From positions 103,044 to 167,043 of the forward strand of contig JANOCD010000093.1 in NCBI GenBank assembly GCA_031411995.1: a DNA stretch of 64,000 nucleotides, given 5' to 3'. Made by a program: the position numbers and the translations under genes. The notes beneath the pieces were generated by a model. It had not been told where the DNA came from. It did not search any database and saw nothing but the letters and a program-made list of their open reading frames with translations. Position 1 is the stretch's first letter, and every line of letters starts with the position of its first letter. Source of the stretch: Rudanella sp031411995 (GTDB lineage Bacteria > Bacteroidota > Bacteroidia > Cytophagales > Spirosomataceae). Below, piece by piece: positions 15,797 through 25,563 of this stretch.

Positions 15797-16563
15797 ATCC
15801 ACAACCGTTACTCTCGTGCCTGTGTGTGACTCACAAAAAACCGGCGTTTCTGCAACGGGCCATCCGTTGTTTCAGAGCACAAACCTATGCGAACAAGGAG
15901 CTGGTTATTGTGTATGAAACAAACGACACCGAATCGGCGCGGGTGGTGGAGTCGCTACATGAGCCAGACATATACGGCGTGGCCATTAAACACAGTCCCA
16001 AACTCACCCTGGGTGAACTGCGCAATGAGTCGATCCGTCGGTGTCATGGTGTGTATTTCTGTCAATGGGACGATGATGACTGGTATCACCCGAAACGGTT
16101 AGAAATTCAGTTCAACGCCATTCGCCGGACGGGCAAACCAGCGAGTGCTCTAACGCACTGGTTACTGTTCGATGCACTGACGAACAAAGCATACTGTTCG
16201 CATCATCGGATTTGGGAAGGCAGCATTATGTGCAAAACGGATATTGCACTAACTCAGATTAGGTATCCACCCTGTAGCCGGGGCGAAGACAATCAGTTTA
16301 TCGCGGAACTCTATGCGGCATATGGCATTTGCCATTTGCCCCTCCCAATACTCTACGTCTACACCTATAACGGCCTGAATACCTGGGACTACGAACATTT
16401 CAGCGGTTTGTTTGAAAAAGGCTTTCCACTAACCGACTGGGCATCAGACATTGTGAAACAAACCCTTACCTGCCATTCCGAAGGTCAGTATGCGCTGGAT
16501 ACACTCACTGGCGATGCACTCATTAACGAACTGGATCAATACATTTATCAAGTCGTTCGCTAA
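15793..16563 (+). CDS. Glycosyltransferase, GT2 (GT-A fold)
   Basis: 256 aa. It has the GT2 start LLSCLCVTHKKPAFLQRAI and the acidic metal site in FCQWDDDDWYHPKRL (about residues 90-104). There are no membrane segments, so it acts in the cytoplasm on a soluble or peripheral acceptor. It is translationally coupled to the previous transferase and is the last gene of the plus-strand run; the next gene is convergent. A role like that of SunS-type peptide S- or O-glycosyltransferases is possible from context only. Confidence 0.85.
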   Translation: MNPQPLLSCLCVTHKKPAFLQRAIRCFRAQTYANKELVIVYETNDTESARVVESLHEPDIYGVAIKHSPKLTLGELRNESIRRCHGVYFCQWDDDDWYHPKRLEIQFNAIRRTGKPASALTHWLLFDALTNKAYCSHHRIWEGSIMCKTDIALTQIRYPPCSRGEDNQFIAELYAAYGICHLPLPILYVYTYNGLNTWDYEHFSGLFEKGFPLTDWASDIVKQTLTCHSEGQYALDTLTGDALINELDQYIYQVVR

Positions 16564-16564
16564 T

Positions 16565-18061
16565 CTATTCCACCGGATTCCCCTTTTCATCAATATCATA
16601 CGTCTTTCCATTGCGGACCACCGTTGCCCGGCCATCGCGGAAGGTCGTAATGTCGTCGTAAATCGGGAAAATCATCCAGTTCTTGTCGCGCCACAAGCCC
16701 CATTTGCGACCTAGTTTGGCAGGTTGTTCGCCAAACTGCCCCGTAGTTTCGAGCAGACGGTCATATTTTTTGGGTGGATTTGGAGTCTCTTCGGCAGTCG
16801 TATTTTCCTCGGTTTGTTTGGGCGGTCGGGAGGCCCGCTCCGGCGTACCGGCACCCCCGGCGGTCCGGTTAGTCGCTGGCTTCGACTCGCGAATGGGTTC
16901 GTCGACGGCAACGGCTTCATCTATTTTCCTGCTCCGGGTCTCATCCGTTGTGCTTTCGTCCCGTTGTGGTTCTGGTTTGCGTTTACGTTTGGTCGAACGG
17001 GTTTCGCCTGGTTGTTCGGTCCGGTCGGACTGGCTTTCGGTCTGTGATTTGTCCGCTTTGTTCTGGCTGGGCTTAATCAACAGATATAGAATCAGCAGCA
17101 CGGCCACAGCAAACACGGCTCCCCACACACCCGCATTGGAGGACGTTGGCGCGGGGGGCGGGCCGGCCGGTTGATTCGCAGCCGGAGCCACAGGGGGAAT
17201 ATAAGCAGGGGCGGGTTCGGGCGCGGGTGGTGTATAGGTTGAGGCAGGTTCGGCAACGGGCGTTGGGGCGGGTTCGGCGGGGGTGTCCCACCAGGCCAAA
17301 TGCCGCCAATCGGTCGAGAGCAGCTTTTCGGGGAGTGTTGTCCCTTGCGGCTCCGTTTCCGATGCGTAGAAATTCGCCGACATATAGGCCAGAATCTCCT
17401 CGGCCAACAGCCGTTCGTCGGTGTGCATTGCCCTGAACAACAGGCGCAGATCGCGGGCAGAAATATGGCCCTGATACTCATCCAGAATAACGTTAACCCG
17501 CTCCCTGAGCGAGAGACCGGGCGTTGGGTCCGGGGAGGCCGAAGGTTCGGTTATGGGTGCAGGTTTCGGTGTTTCTGCCTGAGAGGCCGGGACTGGTGGC
17601 GCAGGAACAACAGGTGGCGCAGGAACAACAGTGGGCGGAGGTATGCTGTCCGGCGTTTGAACCGGGTCGGTGACGTTGTTCTCCTTTTTGAGGTCGGCAA
17701 TCAATTGAGGAATCCAGCGATCTTCAATAAATGAAGCCGAAAGGCCCATTCGCTCGCCTTCGGCCACAAAATCGTCTTCTTCGAGTTGGTGAAGCTGGTA
17801 CTGCGGGGCACCGGGCCGACCGGCATTCTGCCCACCATTACGGTCAAGGGCATCTTCGAGCCGTCGGCGAAGGTCAGTTAATTTTTCAAAATTGATTTGT
17901 CGACTAACCTCGTTCACCAACCGACGGAATTCTTCGGCTGAAATACCGTCGCGGGCGGCTTCCTCGGGCAAGCCGGTTTGCCGCCATTGGCGTTCTTTCA
18001 CCTGCCCCCGCCGGAGTACAATTTCCTCAATAATTCGTGCCTGTAGTGTTGTCCTGTTCAT
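16565..18061 (-). CDS. Membrane protein with C-terminal WG-like repeat
   Basis: 498 aa from the Met at 18061; eight upstream codons were judged non-coding. The N-terminal 150 residues are helical and charged. A Pro/Ala-rich linker, a second helical block (SLRERVNVILDEYQG...), another Pro-rich stretch, one membrane helix (VWGAVFAVAVLLILYLLI, about 335), a basic/acidic low-complexity stretch and a C-terminal WG-like unit (KWGLWRDKNWMIFPIYDD) follow in that order. Function unknown. The soluble-linker-TM-domain layout recalls the 496-aa protein at 25564-27054. Confidence 0.75.
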   Translation of the reverse strand: MNRTTLQARIIEEIVLRRGQVKERQWRQTGLPEEAARDGISAEEFRRLVNEVSRQINFEKLTDLRRRLEDALDRNGGQNAGRPGAPQYQLHQLEEDDFVAEGERMGLSASFIEDRWIPQLIADLKKENNVTDPVQTPDSIPPPTVVPAPPVVPAPPVPASQAETPKPAPITEPSASPDPTPGLSLRERVNVILDEYQGHISARDLRLLFRAMHTDERLLAEEILAYMSANFYASETEPQGTTLPEKLLSTDWRHLAWWDTPAEPAPTPVAEPASTYTPPAPEPAPAYIPPVAPAANQPAGPPPAPTSSNAGVWGAVFAVAVLLILYLLIKPSQNKADKSQTESQSDRTEQPGETRSTKRKRKPEPQRDESTTDETRSRKIDEAVAVDEPIRESKPATNRTAGGAGTPERASRPPKQTEENTTAEETPNPPKKYDRLLETTGQFGEQPAKLGRKWGLWRDKNWMIFPIYDDITTFRDGRATVVRNGKTYDIDEKGNPVE

Positions 18062-18224
18062 TTCACTGCAAAAATAGGCAAGCATGGGAATGAATAAATG
18101 ATTCCTGTTAATGAAACGGACAAAACATAAAGTTGACTCACTCTCCGGATAAGATTCTCGCTAACTACGTGACGCACCGGGCCGTAACCAGTCCACAAAA
18201 GACGAACTTGCTTCATTGCTGTCG

Positions 18225-19520
18225 ATGCGTACACTGCTTTTCCTGCCGGTTGTATTGAGTGGTTGGCTGTTTAGTCAATGTACTGACAATCAGTCGACCC
18301 AATCGACTGAGAACACCCGATTGAAGCCAACTGCCCTCGAATTCGACGGGGTTTCCTACCATTTGCTGCGCTATGGAGAACCCTATTTCATTGAAGGTGC
18401 CGGTGGAGTGAGCCATTTTGATCGGCTAAAAGAATGCGGGGGAAACTCTATTCGGGTTTGGGATGATTCGGATGCCGGTCAGATTCTGGACGAAGCCCAC
18501 CGACTGGGGCTAACGGTTATGCTGGGGCTATGGGTTGAGCGCGAAATGGAAGGCTTCAGCTACGACGATCAACAAGCCGTGGCCCGCCAATACGAACGAA
18601 TCCGAAAAACTGTTCTCAAATACCGCAATCATCCGGCCCTGCTGCTCTGGTGTGTGGGAAACGAGTGGGCACAGGGGGCCAATAACTTTAAAGTATACGA
18701 CGAAGTAAATCGGCTGGCCACGCTGGTGCATGAGCTGGACACCGACCACCCCGTCAGCACGGCCATTTCACCCGATAGCAAGCGAGCTGTCTGGCTGGTG
18801 GCACAACGTTGCCCCGCCGTCGACATCCTGTCGGTGAATGCCTACGCCCTCACCGATCAGTTAGACGAGTTTTTTAAAAAAGGCGGCTGGACAAAACCCT
18901 ATATTATTTCGGAATACGGCGCACCCGCCTATTGGGAAACGCCAACCGCTCCCTGGGGTGCCCCCGACGAGCCAACGAGCGAGCAAAAACAAGCGTTTGT
19001 TCGTGATTTCTACCCCAAACACATTGGTTCACAACCGCCCAACTGCCTGGGTGCTTATTTATTCTACTGGGGTTCCAAGCAGGAGGAATCGCACACATGG
19101 TTCAGCATCTTCGACGAAAAAGGTCATGAAACACCCCTTGTTGGGTTGATGCAGGAACTCTGGAGCGACAAAAAACCAGCGAATCAGGCACCGGTCATCC
19201 TGCGTTTGCTGGTCGATGGCAAACCAGCCGCCCATCGGTCGTTTACACGATCCGCCGGGTTGCATCAGGTGCAGCTTGTGGCCGCTGACCCCGATGGTGA
19301 TTCGCTTCGTTATCAGTGGGAAATTAAGTTTAGGGCCATCCGTACAGCCGATTATGTGGGTACACCCCGGCCCGCCATCAGCGGCTTACTGACCTCTGAC
19401 ACCGCTCCATCGGTCTCGTTTCGATTGCCCCAAAAATCGGGCGCTTACCGGCTGTTTGTGAATGTTTATGACAACCATAACCATGTGGCCACGGCTAATT
19501 TCTCCTTCGAGGTGAAGTGA
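18225..19520 (+). CDS. Lipoprotein glycoside hydrolase, GH2-type TIM barrel
   Basis: 431 aa from the ATG at 18225 (the TTG at 18216 was not used). A lipoprotein signal ends LSGWLFSQC. The TIM-barrel region shows FIEGAGGVSHFDRLKECGGNSIRVWDD, the acid/base motif GNEW (about residue 146) and the nucleophile motif ISEYG (about 229), as in clan GH-A enzymes related to GH2. A C-terminal Ig-like beta domain (about 325-431) follows. It is probably an outer-membrane-anchored beta-glycosidase. It converges with the transferase gene at 19524, with only 3 bp between stops. Confidence 0.85.
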   Translation: MRTLLFLPVVLSGWLFSQCTDNQSTQSTENTRLKPTALEFDGVSYHLLRYGEPYFIEGAGGVSHFDRLKECGGNSIRVWDDSDAGQILDEAHRLGLTVMLGLWVEREMEGFSYDDQQAVARQYERIRKTVLKYRNHPALLLWCVGNEWAQGANNFKVYDEVNRLATLVHELDTDHPVSTAISPDSKRAVWLVAQRCPAVDILSVNAYALTDQLDEFFKKGGWTKPYIISEYGAPAYWETPTAPWGAPDEPTSEQKQAFVRDFYPKHIGSQPPNCLGAYLFYWGSKQEESHTWFSIFDEKGHETPLVGLMQELWSDKKPANQAPVILRLLVDGKPAAHRSFTRSAGLHQVQLVAADPDGDSLRYQWEIKFRAIRTADYVGTPRPAISGLLTSDTAPSVSFRLPQKSGAYRLFVNVYDNHNHVATANFSFEVK

Positions 19521-19523
19521 TCC

Positions 19524-22070
19524 TCACCAGTCGTCCCGCTGAATAGCCGGGGTTTTCGCTGTTTCCAGCGTAGGGATTTCATTCACAATAATTCCCCTGA
19601 TCTCCGGGTATCGGTCCTGAATAATTTCTTCTGCTTCCGAAATCCACTGGCGTGTCGCAGCCTGCCCCAACACGGTGCCGAGCCGGGTGATCAGAATTGG
19701 TTTTTGCCGGATGCTGTAGGCCGCATGTGAGCGAATTGTGGTGTGGGTAGGTTGAAATAAAGCCGCAAATGAGTGATTTTTGCCATCCTCAGCCAGAACC
19801 GGATCATCGATCACGCTCAGGCCAATCCAATTCACAAAGTCAGAGCCGGGATAATGAGCGCTGATCGTAGACGGTTGCGTGGGGCACCATACCCAGGTGA
19901 TATTGCGGGCGTTTTGCTGTTGGGCAATGGTCACAATGTGCTGCCAGACCAGGCGGTATAGGACCAGCGTCTTGTCTTGTTGGCCTCCCCAGGGTCGGGC
20001 CGGATTGTCGAATTCGGGCATGAAACTCACCAGGACGGGTCGATCGGTTTGGCGCAATTCGTCCATAAATCGGGCTAACAACACATCATGCTTTTGGTCA
20101 ATGATCTCTTGCAGAAATAGTTGCGTTCCCTTTTCTGACTGAATCAAGCTGGGATCAACCAGTATAAAGGGAACCTCCTGCTGCGATTCGGGCCAAACCG
20201 GTGTGGGGATTACGCCCCCCGTTCGCACGGGCCAACCCAAGCGCTGTGGCACAATAAGCACATCGGAACCCGACAGTTGGGCAATGGCAGCCTGGGTAAC
20301 CCGTGTCATGCCCCGATAAAAAGGCTGGGTGTTGGCGTGTTGCATGTCGAGCGGTGGGCGACTGGTTTTCCGCTCATACGTGTACATCGTCATCCCGACA
20401 GTGAGCATCAACACCAGCACAAATAGGGGAATGGCCGACAACCGGAGCCAATAATACAGCCCATACCGTACTTTCCAGGCCGCAATCCGAACATGCCAGA
20501 CAGCCGCTTTGCCCGCTGTTCGGGTCTGCACCAAATTACCAAGCCAGGCCAGTACGCGCTCCTGACCAATAATTATATTCAGGCTCATAATCAGCACGTT
20601 GATTAGTCCAAAAGCAATCATCAACTGCGTATAGACATTGTTGAGCGTGAACCGTCCGTAATAATAAATGCTATAGCTAATGGCCCCGATGGTAGCCGCA
20701 CTCATCAGCAGATTGGGCAAAATCAACACGAAATTATTACGGGGCTTGTCGTCTTTAGGCGTTGGTATATAGGGAACCTTCACCCGGAACAGCGTATAAA
20801 TTAAGCCCATCACATACACCCACCACGTACCACTGGCCAGAATGCCCCCCACCAGGTGAAACCCGGCCTCGTGCCGTTCTATGAGCCACCGTTGAGCGTA
20901 CTGCCGAATCAGAAATCCAGTTAGCAACAAGGGAATATAAACCGTGGCGAACAGCAACAGATCCAGATAGATCGGCAGGCGCATCAGCAGCAACGAAAAA
21001 ATCGGAATCATCAGGTCGATAAGCTGCACAACGCCCAGCAGATAATAGAGCGGCAAAGTCAGGTAATGCAATCGCTGGCGAACCGAAAGCCCCTTGAACA
21101 CCTGGGGAAGTGTCGTGACCAGCAGTTCAAACGTTCCCCGCGACCACTTAATCTGTTGTTTGTAATAGGCTGATAAGGTGGCTGGTACAAGTCCGTAGGA
21201 TAGTGGCAGCGGCACATAAGCCGATTCCCAGCCTTCGGCATGAAGTCGCATGGCCGTGTGCATATCCTCCGAAAGCCCGTTGGCATGACCGCCAATGGAA
21301 TCGAGCGCGGCCCGGCGAAAGGTGCAGTTCGCTCCGATAGCCTGTGCGGTGCCGTACTTGCCCATGCACGTCATCATGGGGCCATAAAAACTGTAGGTTT
21401 GTTCCGTTGCTCCAAACGCCACCACACTTTCTTTCCGGTTGTAATATCCCTGGGCACACTGCACGAAACCAATTTTCGGATCTTCAAAATAGGGCAGCAC
21501 CTGATCCAGAAAATCGGGAACAGGAACATGATCGGGGTCGATAATCAAACAGATATCGCCCGTAGCCTGATGAAGAGCGTTGTTTATGTTGCCCGCTTTG
21601 GCATCGGTGCGCTCGGTGCGGGTCACGTGACGAACACCCAAATCGGCGCAAATCTTTTTCAGATAGGGGTCGTCGGCTTCGTCGCAGAGGTAGGCAGTGT
21701 GGGGATACGTCAGGTTCTGAAAAGCCCGTAAGGTATTCACAACCATTTCTTTAGGCTCGCCGGAGCAGTAGGTGGTAAACACGTCTACCGTCCAGATTTT
21801 GGTAACGGGCGGGCGCACGGGCGGCACCACATTCCAGTAGTGATACCATTCGTGGAGGAGCCGGAGCAGTTTGAAAAGCACCGAAATGGTTAAGCCTGCA
21901 AACAACCACGAATAGCCTCGGTTGGCAGGTTGAAAATAAACCACCAAAAACGCAACCACAAACAATAGCCCCGTCAGAATCAACACGCGAACGGGGCGGT
22001 TATCGCCGGGTTCTGACGAGAAGTTATACTGCTCATTGGGCGACGGCTCAGTGAACTGGGGCCACTTCAT
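19524..22070 (-). CDS. Cellulose-synthase-like GT2 fused to a glycosidase-like domain
   Basis: 848 aa. Two N-terminal membrane helices precede a processive GT2 domain with CDEADDPY, the DPDH metal site, the SEDMHTAMRL acidic motif and QIKWSRG in place of the usual QxxRW. About five more helices follow (330-560). The last ~270 residues are soluble and look like a GH26/GH5-like barrel (VLVSFMPEFDNPARPWGG, WVWCPTQPS, GIIVNEIP), placed outside the inner membrane. A beta-glycan synthase carrying its own trimming or glycan-binding domain is the likely role. The fusion is visible in a single uninterrupted frame; the exact glycan is unknown. Confidence 0.85.
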   Translation of the reverse strand: MKWPQFTEPSPNEQYNFSSEPGDNRPVRVLILTGLLFVVAFLVVYFQPANRGYSWLFAGLTISVLFKLLRLLHEWYHYWNVVPPVRPPVTKIWTVDVFTTYCSGEPKEMVVNTLRAFQNLTYPHTAYLCDEADDPYLKKICADLGVRHVTRTERTDAKAGNINNALHQATGDICLIIDPDHVPVPDFLDQVLPYFEDPKIGFVQCAQGYYNRKESVVAFGATEQTYSFYGPMMTCMGKYGTAQAIGANCTFRRAALDSIGGHANGLSEDMHTAMRLHAEGWESAYVPLPLSYGLVPATLSAYYKQQIKWSRGTFELLVTTLPQVFKGLSVRQRLHYLTLPLYYLLGVVQLIDLMIPIFSLLLMRLPIYLDLLLFATVYIPLLLTGFLIRQYAQRWLIERHEAGFHLVGGILASGTWWVYVMGLIYTLFRVKVPYIPTPKDDKPRNNFVLILPNLLMSAATIGAISYSIYYYGRFTLNNVYTQLMIAFGLINVLIMSLNIIIGQERVLAWLGNLVQTRTAGKAAVWHVRIAAWKVRYGLYYWLRLSAIPLFVLVLMLTVGMTMYTYERKTSRPPLDMQHANTQPFYRGMTRVTQAAIAQLSGSDVLIVPQRLGWPVRTGGVIPTPVWPESQQEVPFILVDPSLIQSEKGTQLFLQEIIDQKHDVLLARFMDELRQTDRPVLVSFMPEFDNPARPWGGQQDKTLVLYRLVWQHIVTIAQQQNARNITWVWCPTQPSTISAHYPGSDFVNWIGLSVIDDPVLAEDGKNHSFAALFQPTHTTIRSHAAYSIRQKPILITRLGTVLGQAATRQWISEAEEIIQDRYPEIRGIIVNEIPTLETAKTPAIQRDDW

Positions 22071-22158
22071 AACGTCTTCAAAAATAATAGAGGTATCTTA
22101 GTTTTTTAGACGGTCATGCACTCATTTGGTCAGTAATACATCCTTAATAGGTTATACA

Positions 22159-23244
22159 TCAGTACTTCAATACCAGTCCATTCGGCTTCTTACCCACGGT
22201 AATGTCTTTGATTTTGTTTCGGGCTGCCACGTTGATCACCGATACTGTGCCGGCTCCCTGATTCGTTATGTAGGCCGTTTGGGCATCTTTAGAAAACACA
22301 ATAGCGTGGGCATCAGGACCGGCCGTCACCTGATTATGGTACATCCAGATGCCGCCCATATTTTCGAGAATGGCGACGGTAGCCGTACCCGCCTGACTAA
22401 CCCATAGTTCATTCCGGGTAGGGTGATAGGCCACATAGCCGGGTGTGAACCCTAAATAAATATTCTCGACAACAGCCAGTCTCTCCACGTCGATTACGCT
22501 GATACTCTGCCCTTTCTCGTTGTCCACATACATCCGGTTGTTGGCACCGGGCCATGCACCAACAGGATCTTCACCCACCGGAATCGTTTTAGCTACAGTC
22601 TTGTCGGACAGCCGGATGGCCGTTACCGAATTGCTTTTTCCGTTCGCCACAAACGCATACTGCTTGTCGGCTGACATGGTCACTTCGGCGGGTTCCATAC
22701 CCACGTCGATGGTTTTTTTGAGAGCCATTGTATTGGCATCATATACCAGCACCTTGCCCGCGTCAGTCATTTGTGAGGTCCAGATTTCGGTGCCATCGGG
22801 TGAGAAAACGGCGTTATGATTCATGATGGGCGTTTGCTGATTGGTGGCCAACGCTCCCGTTTTGGGGTTCACCACCAGCACCCGGCCTTTCATGCCCGCA
22901 ACACCACCCGAATGGCCCGCGCTCAGGTCCATACCCGGCACGCCAACGCCCAGTTTGTTGCCATCGGGCGAGAGGTAGATATGGTGCGGCCACATTACCA
23001 TCTCGTTCATTTTCATACCCGTCATGTCGGTGGTCGAAGCGGCCCCAAACGAGATGGTTTCTTTAACTTCATTACTGCCTAAGTCGATCACAGACAGGCT
23101 GTTGCTTTCGCCATTGACCACATAAGCTGCCGGATAGCTGATATTTAGTTCAGGTTGGGCCGGGGTCATGTCGTGTCCTTTGTGTGTGCATCCAGCCAGC
23201 ACGACAAGCAATCCGAAAGCTATAGTATTGTGAAGTGTTTTCAT
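22159..23244 (-). CDS. YVTN/YncE-type beta-propeller lipoprotein
   Basis: 361 aa from the Met at 23244, which gives a proper lipoprotein signal (IAFGLLVVLAGC); 18 upstream codons were dropped. The remainder is a seven-blade-type propeller with repeats such as AYVVNGESNSLSVIDLGSNEV, AFVANGKSNSVTAIRLSDKTV and AYITNQGAGTVSVINVAARNK. These proteins sit in the periplasm or on the outer membrane; ligands are generally unknown. It is followed on the same strand by the glycan synthase after 88 bp. Confidence 0.88.
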   Translation of the reverse strand: MKTLHNTIAFGLLVVLAGCTHKGHDMTPAQPELNISYPAAYVVNGESNSLSVIDLGSNEVKETISFGAASTTDMTGMKMNEMVMWPHHIYLSPDGNKLGVGVPGMDLSAGHSGGVAGMKGRVLVVNPKTGALATNQQTPIMNHNAVFSPDGTEIWTSQMTDAGKVLVYDANTMALKKTIDVGMEPAEVTMSADKQYAFVANGKSNSVTAIRLSDKTVAKTIPVGEDPVGAWPGANNRMYVDNEKGQSISVIDVERLAVVENIYLGFTPGYVAYHPTRNELWVSQAGTATVAILENMGGIWMYHNQVTAGPDAHAIVFSKDAQTAYITNQGAGTVSVINVAARNKIKDITVGKKPNGLVLKY

Positions 23245-23294
23245 TTTATTTTCAGTTGTTACAGCAAAAATACACGTATCCGTCATAGTTTGAC

Positions 23295-25436
23295 TCAAGA
23301 TTTTTCGGGTAACGTCACCAAAAACGTAGTTCCTTTCCCCTCCTCCGACTCCACACTCATGCTGCCACCGTGTCCTTTCGTGATAATATCGTAGGAGAGA
23401 GACAAACCCAATCCCGTGCCCTGCCCGGTGGGTTTGGTCGTAAAAAATGGTTGAAAAATCTTTTCCCGAATGGCCGCCGGAATCCCCGTTCCATTGTCGC
23501 TCACCCGAATTTCAACTCCATCGGATAACTGACGTGTACGCACTGAAACGGTTAGTTCATAGCCGTTTGATTCTATTTTTTCGCGCTGTTCGACGGTGTA
23601 AAAAGCGTTGTTAAACAAATTCAGCAGCACCCGGCCAATGTCCTGACTAATTATGAAAACAGGTTTTAGCATCGGGTCGTAATCAGTTACGAGTTTAGCG
23701 TTGAACGACTTAGTTTTGGCCCTCAAGCCGTGATAGCTAAGGCGCAGGTATTCGTCGGCCAGGGCGTTCAGGTCGGTCAATTCGCGTTGGCCGGTGCTGG
23801 TGCGGCTGTGTTCGAGCATTCCGCGCACAATGCTGGCCGCTCGTTTGCCGTGATGGGTAATTTTTTCGAGATTCTGCCCCAAGTCGCTCAGCAGTTCGGC
23901 TTCGAGTTCTTCGTCGCGGTCGGTTTTGGTTCGCTCTTCCTCAATTTCCTGTACCAGTTCGGCACTTACCTCCGAAAAATTATTGACGAAGTTGAGCGGG
24001 TTCTGAATCTCGTGGGCAATACCCGCCGTGAGTTCGCCGAGCGAGGCCATTTTTTCGCTCTGAACGAGTTGTTGCTGGGTAGTTCGTAAGTTTTCCAGCG
24101 ATTGGCTCAGTTCGGCGGTGCGCTCGTTCACCTGCTGTTCGAGGGTGGCGTTTTGCTGGAGCAGAATGGTTTCTTTCTCAGCCGAAAGCTTTTCTACTTG
24201 CTGCAGTTGCAGGGCTAATTCCTCGTTCGTTTGGGCGTTTTCGCGAGCCAGCAACACAGCCATAGTGAGTGGGATACTCAAATAAAATAAGGCAACAAAC
24301 AAATGGCTCACCCAGTCAAATCGACTCAATAGGGACTGATCCACAAAGATTTGAACCACTAATTCTATGAGTACAATCGCAACCAATACAACCAGATTAA
24401 TCAGAATTATGGACGCATTCGCCGATTTTTGGCGGACTGCTCTGACACTCACGTAAACCCCCAATACGAGTAACAACACTAAGCAACCTTTAGCGATATA
24501 AGTCATCCAGAGAATATCAGCATAGCCATTTATTACCGTGCTGCCAATGAGCGTGCCGACCACTGCATAAAAAACGACCGGAAGGCGTTTATGTAAATAC
24601 AGGTAGTAGGTCAGTAGCAGCAGGCAATAAAAAAGAATCTGAGCTACTTGTTCAATAAATACGGCCCACTCGGTCAGGCGCGGGCTGGTTGTAAATCGGG
24701 CTACGTCACCCATAAGATAAAACACCGCAAACATCAGCATTGTAAGGCTGAAAACGGCGTTTATTCGTTTCCGGCGGTTCCAGAAATACAACCCATGAAT
24801 AGCACTGATGGCCAGCACAAACCCAGCAATCAGGTACGATTCGACGGTGCTCTGGAAGGTTCGTTCTACCTCGCGCCGGGCCTGACCATCCATGTTAATA
24901 ATCCCTACGCTAAGCACCGACCATGAACGTCCGTAGCGACTTGGCTCAAACCAGTACGGAATAAAATGCACCAGCCGAACGGCCACCACGTGTTGCCCTG
25001 AGCGCAGATTCGGTAGTCGATGAAAATCGGCAGAGAGTGGGCTATTGGCCTTCTGTATCTGTACGTTGGGGCCAATCTGCCCATAGCGTCGGAACAGTTT
25101 TCCATCCAGAAAAACCTCAGCCGCTCCAGAGTGCCAAACGCGCAACGCCAGGGGCAAACTCAACACTGCCGAATCGATTATGAACGTGCATCGGAACCAT
25201 CCGACCCTACTTTTTTCGAGCTGAGTCAGGTCTTTCACCGAGGCCCCGAATTTCACGGTATCCCAACGGCTGTCATTGACTGTGGCACCGGCCCAGGCGG
25301 GGTTGTCGCCGGGGTGCCATCTCCAACCCCGGTCTATAAACCGGCCCGTTTCGGGAATACTGTCGATACGCATCGGGGCTTGCCCGTGTGCGGTTTGAAT
25401 ACCCCAAAGAACTAAAAACAGAAACAGGTAACGCAT
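23295..25436 (-). CDS. 7TMR-DISM sensor histidine kinase
   Basis: 713 aa from the Met at 25436 (MRYLFLFLVLW..., signal peptide). A periplasmic beta-rich domain (about 30-190, 7TMR-DISMED2-like or jelly-roll type) is followed by seven membrane helices (about 195-400), a coiled coil (405-470), a HisKA phospho-acceptor motif (GIAHEIQNPLNFVNNF) and a HATPase domain with DNGTGIP and GTGLGLSLSYDI. There is no receiver domain and no adjacent regulator, so its partner is encoded elsewhere. It is 50 bp upstream of the propeller lipoprotein on the same strand. Confidence 0.93.
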   Translation of the reverse strand: MRYLFLFLVLWGIQTAHGQAPMRIDSIPETGRFIDRGWRWHPGDNPAWAGATVNDSRWDTVKFGASVKDLTQLEKSRVGWFRCTFIIDSAVLSLPLALRVWHSGAAEVFLDGKLFRRYGQIGPNVQIQKANSPLSADFHRLPNLRSGQHVVAVRLVHFIPYWFEPSRYGRSWSVLSVGIINMDGQARREVERTFQSTVESYLIAGFVLAISAIHGLYFWNRRKRINAVFSLTMLMFAVFYLMGDVARFTTSPRLTEWAVFIEQVAQILFYCLLLLTYYLYLHKRLPVVFYAVVGTLIGSTVINGYADILWMTYIAKGCLVLLLVLGVYVSVRAVRQKSANASIILINLVVLVAIVLIELVVQIFVDQSLLSRFDWVSHLFVALFYLSIPLTMAVLLARENAQTNEELALQLQQVEKLSAEKETILLQQNATLEQQVNERTAELSQSLENLRTTQQQLVQSEKMASLGELTAGIAHEIQNPLNFVNNFSEVSAELVQEIEEERTKTDRDEELEAELLSDLGQNLEKITHHGKRAASIVRGMLEHSRTSTGQRELTDLNALADEYLRLSYHGLRAKTKSFNAKLVTDYDPMLKPVFIISQDIGRVLLNLFNNAFYTVEQREKIESNGYELTVSVRTRQLSDGVEIRVSDNGTGIPAAIREKIFQPFFTTKPTGQGTGLGLSLSYDIITKGHGGSMSVESEEGKGTTFLVTLPEKS

Positions 25437-25563
25437 GGCGGACGGCGGGTAATTGAAAGGCAGGGATTTCGCCCTAAAACTACACACCGAACACCAATTG
25501 GCAATTCAATGCCGTTTAGGTTTGATACTGTATCCGAATCGTAGGGCGATTCCCCTTGGCAGC

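Noticed and set aside
16683..17734. Several overlapping plus-strand frames in the Pro-rich region of the WG-like gene
   Set aside because: Low-complexity coding sequence opens all frames; only the minus-strand frame spans the whole region with domains.
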